Source of the DNA: Nocardia nova
GTDB lineage: Bacteria; Actinomycetota; Actinomycetes; Mycobacteriales; Mycobacteriaceae
NCBI RefSeq assembly: GCF_002933465.1
Contig: NZ_PSZE01000018.1
Coordinates: 62,001-126,000, forward strand
Direction: 5' to 3'
Length of the DNA: 64,000 nt
Each line of letters opens with the position of its first letter. The stretch's first letter is position 1. The notes under the pieces are model-generated. The model did not search any database, was not told the origin of the DNA, and saw only the letters and a list, made by a program, of their open reading frames with translations. Made by a program: the position numbers and the translations under genes. Of this stretch, positions 63,200 to 64,000 are shown in pieces.

Positions 63200-64000
63200 G
63201 CGCGCGTCGAGACGGGCTGAAGTTGCTGGCCTTCTTCACCGTCACCTCGCTCGTCACCGCAGCACTGTTCGTGGTGATCGGCGATCTGCGGTTCGGTAGC
63301 CAGCGCAACTACCACGCCCTATTCACCAATGCGTCGGGTATCAAGCCGGGAGAAGATGTCAAGGTCGCCGGTGTCGTCGTGGGCAAAGTCGACAGCGTCG
63401 ACTTCGCGAAGAACGGACTGACCGACATCGGCTTCAACGTGGAAGACGATGTCGCGGTGCTGCGCTCGGCGACCGCGGCGATCAAATACAAAAACCTGAT
63501 CGGCGACCGCTACCTCGAGCTCACCGTGCGCCCGGACTCGTCGGGAGTACTGCCGAACGGAGCTACCATCCCGGAGTCCCGGACGCACCCGGCGCTGGAT
63601 CTCGACGCTCTGGTCAACGGATTCCGTCCGCTGCTGCAGGGGCTCGATCCCGACGAGACCAACTCACTCGCCGCATCGCTGGTCGAGGTGCTCAACGGCC
63701 GCCAGCAGAGCGTCTCGGCAATAGTCGAACAGCTTGGCACGCTGGGTAATTCGGTCGCCGACCGCGACGAGGTCATCGGCCGGCTGATCGACAATCTCAA
63801 CCTCGTACTGAAGACGATCAACAGCCGCGACAAGCAGTTCGCCGGGCTGGTCGATGGCCTGCAGGAACTGGTCACCGGGCTGAACAAGGACCGGGGCACA
63901 CTGACCGACGCGCTGCAACGCATCGATGACGTGTCGTCGCAGACCGCCGGCGTGCTGGCCGACGACCGACCCGCCATTGCCGCCGACATCGACGGATTGC
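63196..64000 (+). CDS. Mce family protein, second (MceB) position, cut by the window end
   Basis: The first 268 residues are in the window. An N-terminal membrane segment (LLAFFTVTSLVTAALFVVIG) is followed by the MCE domain (NYHALFTNASGIKPGEDVKV, AGVVVGKVDSV, KYKNLIGDRYLEL) and the beginning of the helical tail (LIDNLNLVLKTINSRDKQF). The gene continues beyond 64000 and further mce genes are expected there. Confidence 0.9.
   Translation, partial: MSARRDGLKLLAFFTVTSLVTAALFVVIGDLRFGSQRNYHALFTNASGIKPGEDVKVAGVVVGKVDSVDFAKNGLTDIGFNVEDDVAVLRSATAAIKYKNLIGDRYLELTVRPDSSGVLPNGATIPESRTHPALDLDALVNGFRPLLQGLDPDETNSLAASLVEVLNGRQQSVSAIVEQLGTLGNSVADRDEVIGRLIDNLNLVLKTINSRDKQFAGLVDGLQELVTGLNKDRGTLTDALQRIDDVSSQTAGVLADDRPAIAADIDGL

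Overview
The window is high-GC actinobacterial chromosome. The gene content points to a mycolate-type actinomycete, most likely Nocardia or a close relative. The pointers are an mce/yrbE lipid-import operon, a DesA-type acyl-ACP desaturase, a mycofactocin-coupled SDR, a DprE1 fragment, DUF3558 and DUF6636-type exported proteins, a PknB-like kinase and an edge of a type II polyketide cluster. No rRNA, tRNA or CRISPR array was seen.

Layout. 0-3 kb: edge of a type II (aromatic) polyketide locus with an ActIII-like ketoreductase, biotin carrier protein, NTF2-like protein, nitroreductase and lipocalin-like protein. 3-15 kb: housekeeping and accessory genes (S30AE/HPF-like protein, DesA desaturase, PAS-ANTAR and STAS regulators, UbiB-like kinase, serine hydrolase, Kup potassium transporter, Ser/Thr kinase, DUF6636-type exported protein). 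15-19.8 kb: a decayed stretch with a GntR regulator, one intact and two broken SDR genes, a GPP34-like gene and a broken IS256 transposase.

19.8-33.2 kb is the most interesting block. A minus-strand run (P450, aldehyde dehydrogenase, SDR, PPDK-like protein, with 4-8 nt overlaps) is followed by a TetR regulator and a one-chain ferredoxin reductase. Divergent from it lie an acyl-CoA synthetase and a small winged-helix protein, then a SurE-like phosphatase and a PEP-utilising-type protein. The parts resemble a phosphorylate, oxidise, dephosphorylate pathway such as the Corynebacterium cre pathway for 4-cresol: a split dikinase would phosphorylate a hydroxyl or phenol, the P450 would oxidise it, SurE would remove phosphate, and SDR, ALDH and CoA ligase would finish. 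Six copies of a 16-bp dyad (GYGAC-N7-TCAC) sit in front of the transcription units, including TetR itself and a shrunken copy of the small winged-helix gene at 33 kb. They look like a dedicated regulon.

33.6-38.2 kb: a frameshifted fetB-like permease, a DUF3558 lipoprotein, and a coupled pair in which a soluble MgtE-like (N-domain plus CBS) protein overlaps an NRAMP-fold transporter whose motifs suggest magnesium. 38.6-44.5 kb: a six-gene, mostly start/stop-overlapping glycan operon (sugar aminotransferase, epimerase, MGDG-synthase-like glycosyltransferase, DMT permease, GalE, polysaccharide deacetylase). 44.9-52.1 kb: TetR, SDR and flavin monooxygenase with a paired operator, then an acyl-CoA oxidase-like protein and an atypical P450 lacking the ExxR arginine. 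48.2-48.8 and 52.3-53.3 kb hold gene and IS fragments. 53.6-57.5 kb: a sugar-type ABC importer that looks less GC-rich than its surroundings. 57.7-58.5 kb: IS110 and thiolase remnants. 59.3-64 kb: TetR, yrbEA, yrbEB, mceA and the start of mceB, cut by the window end.
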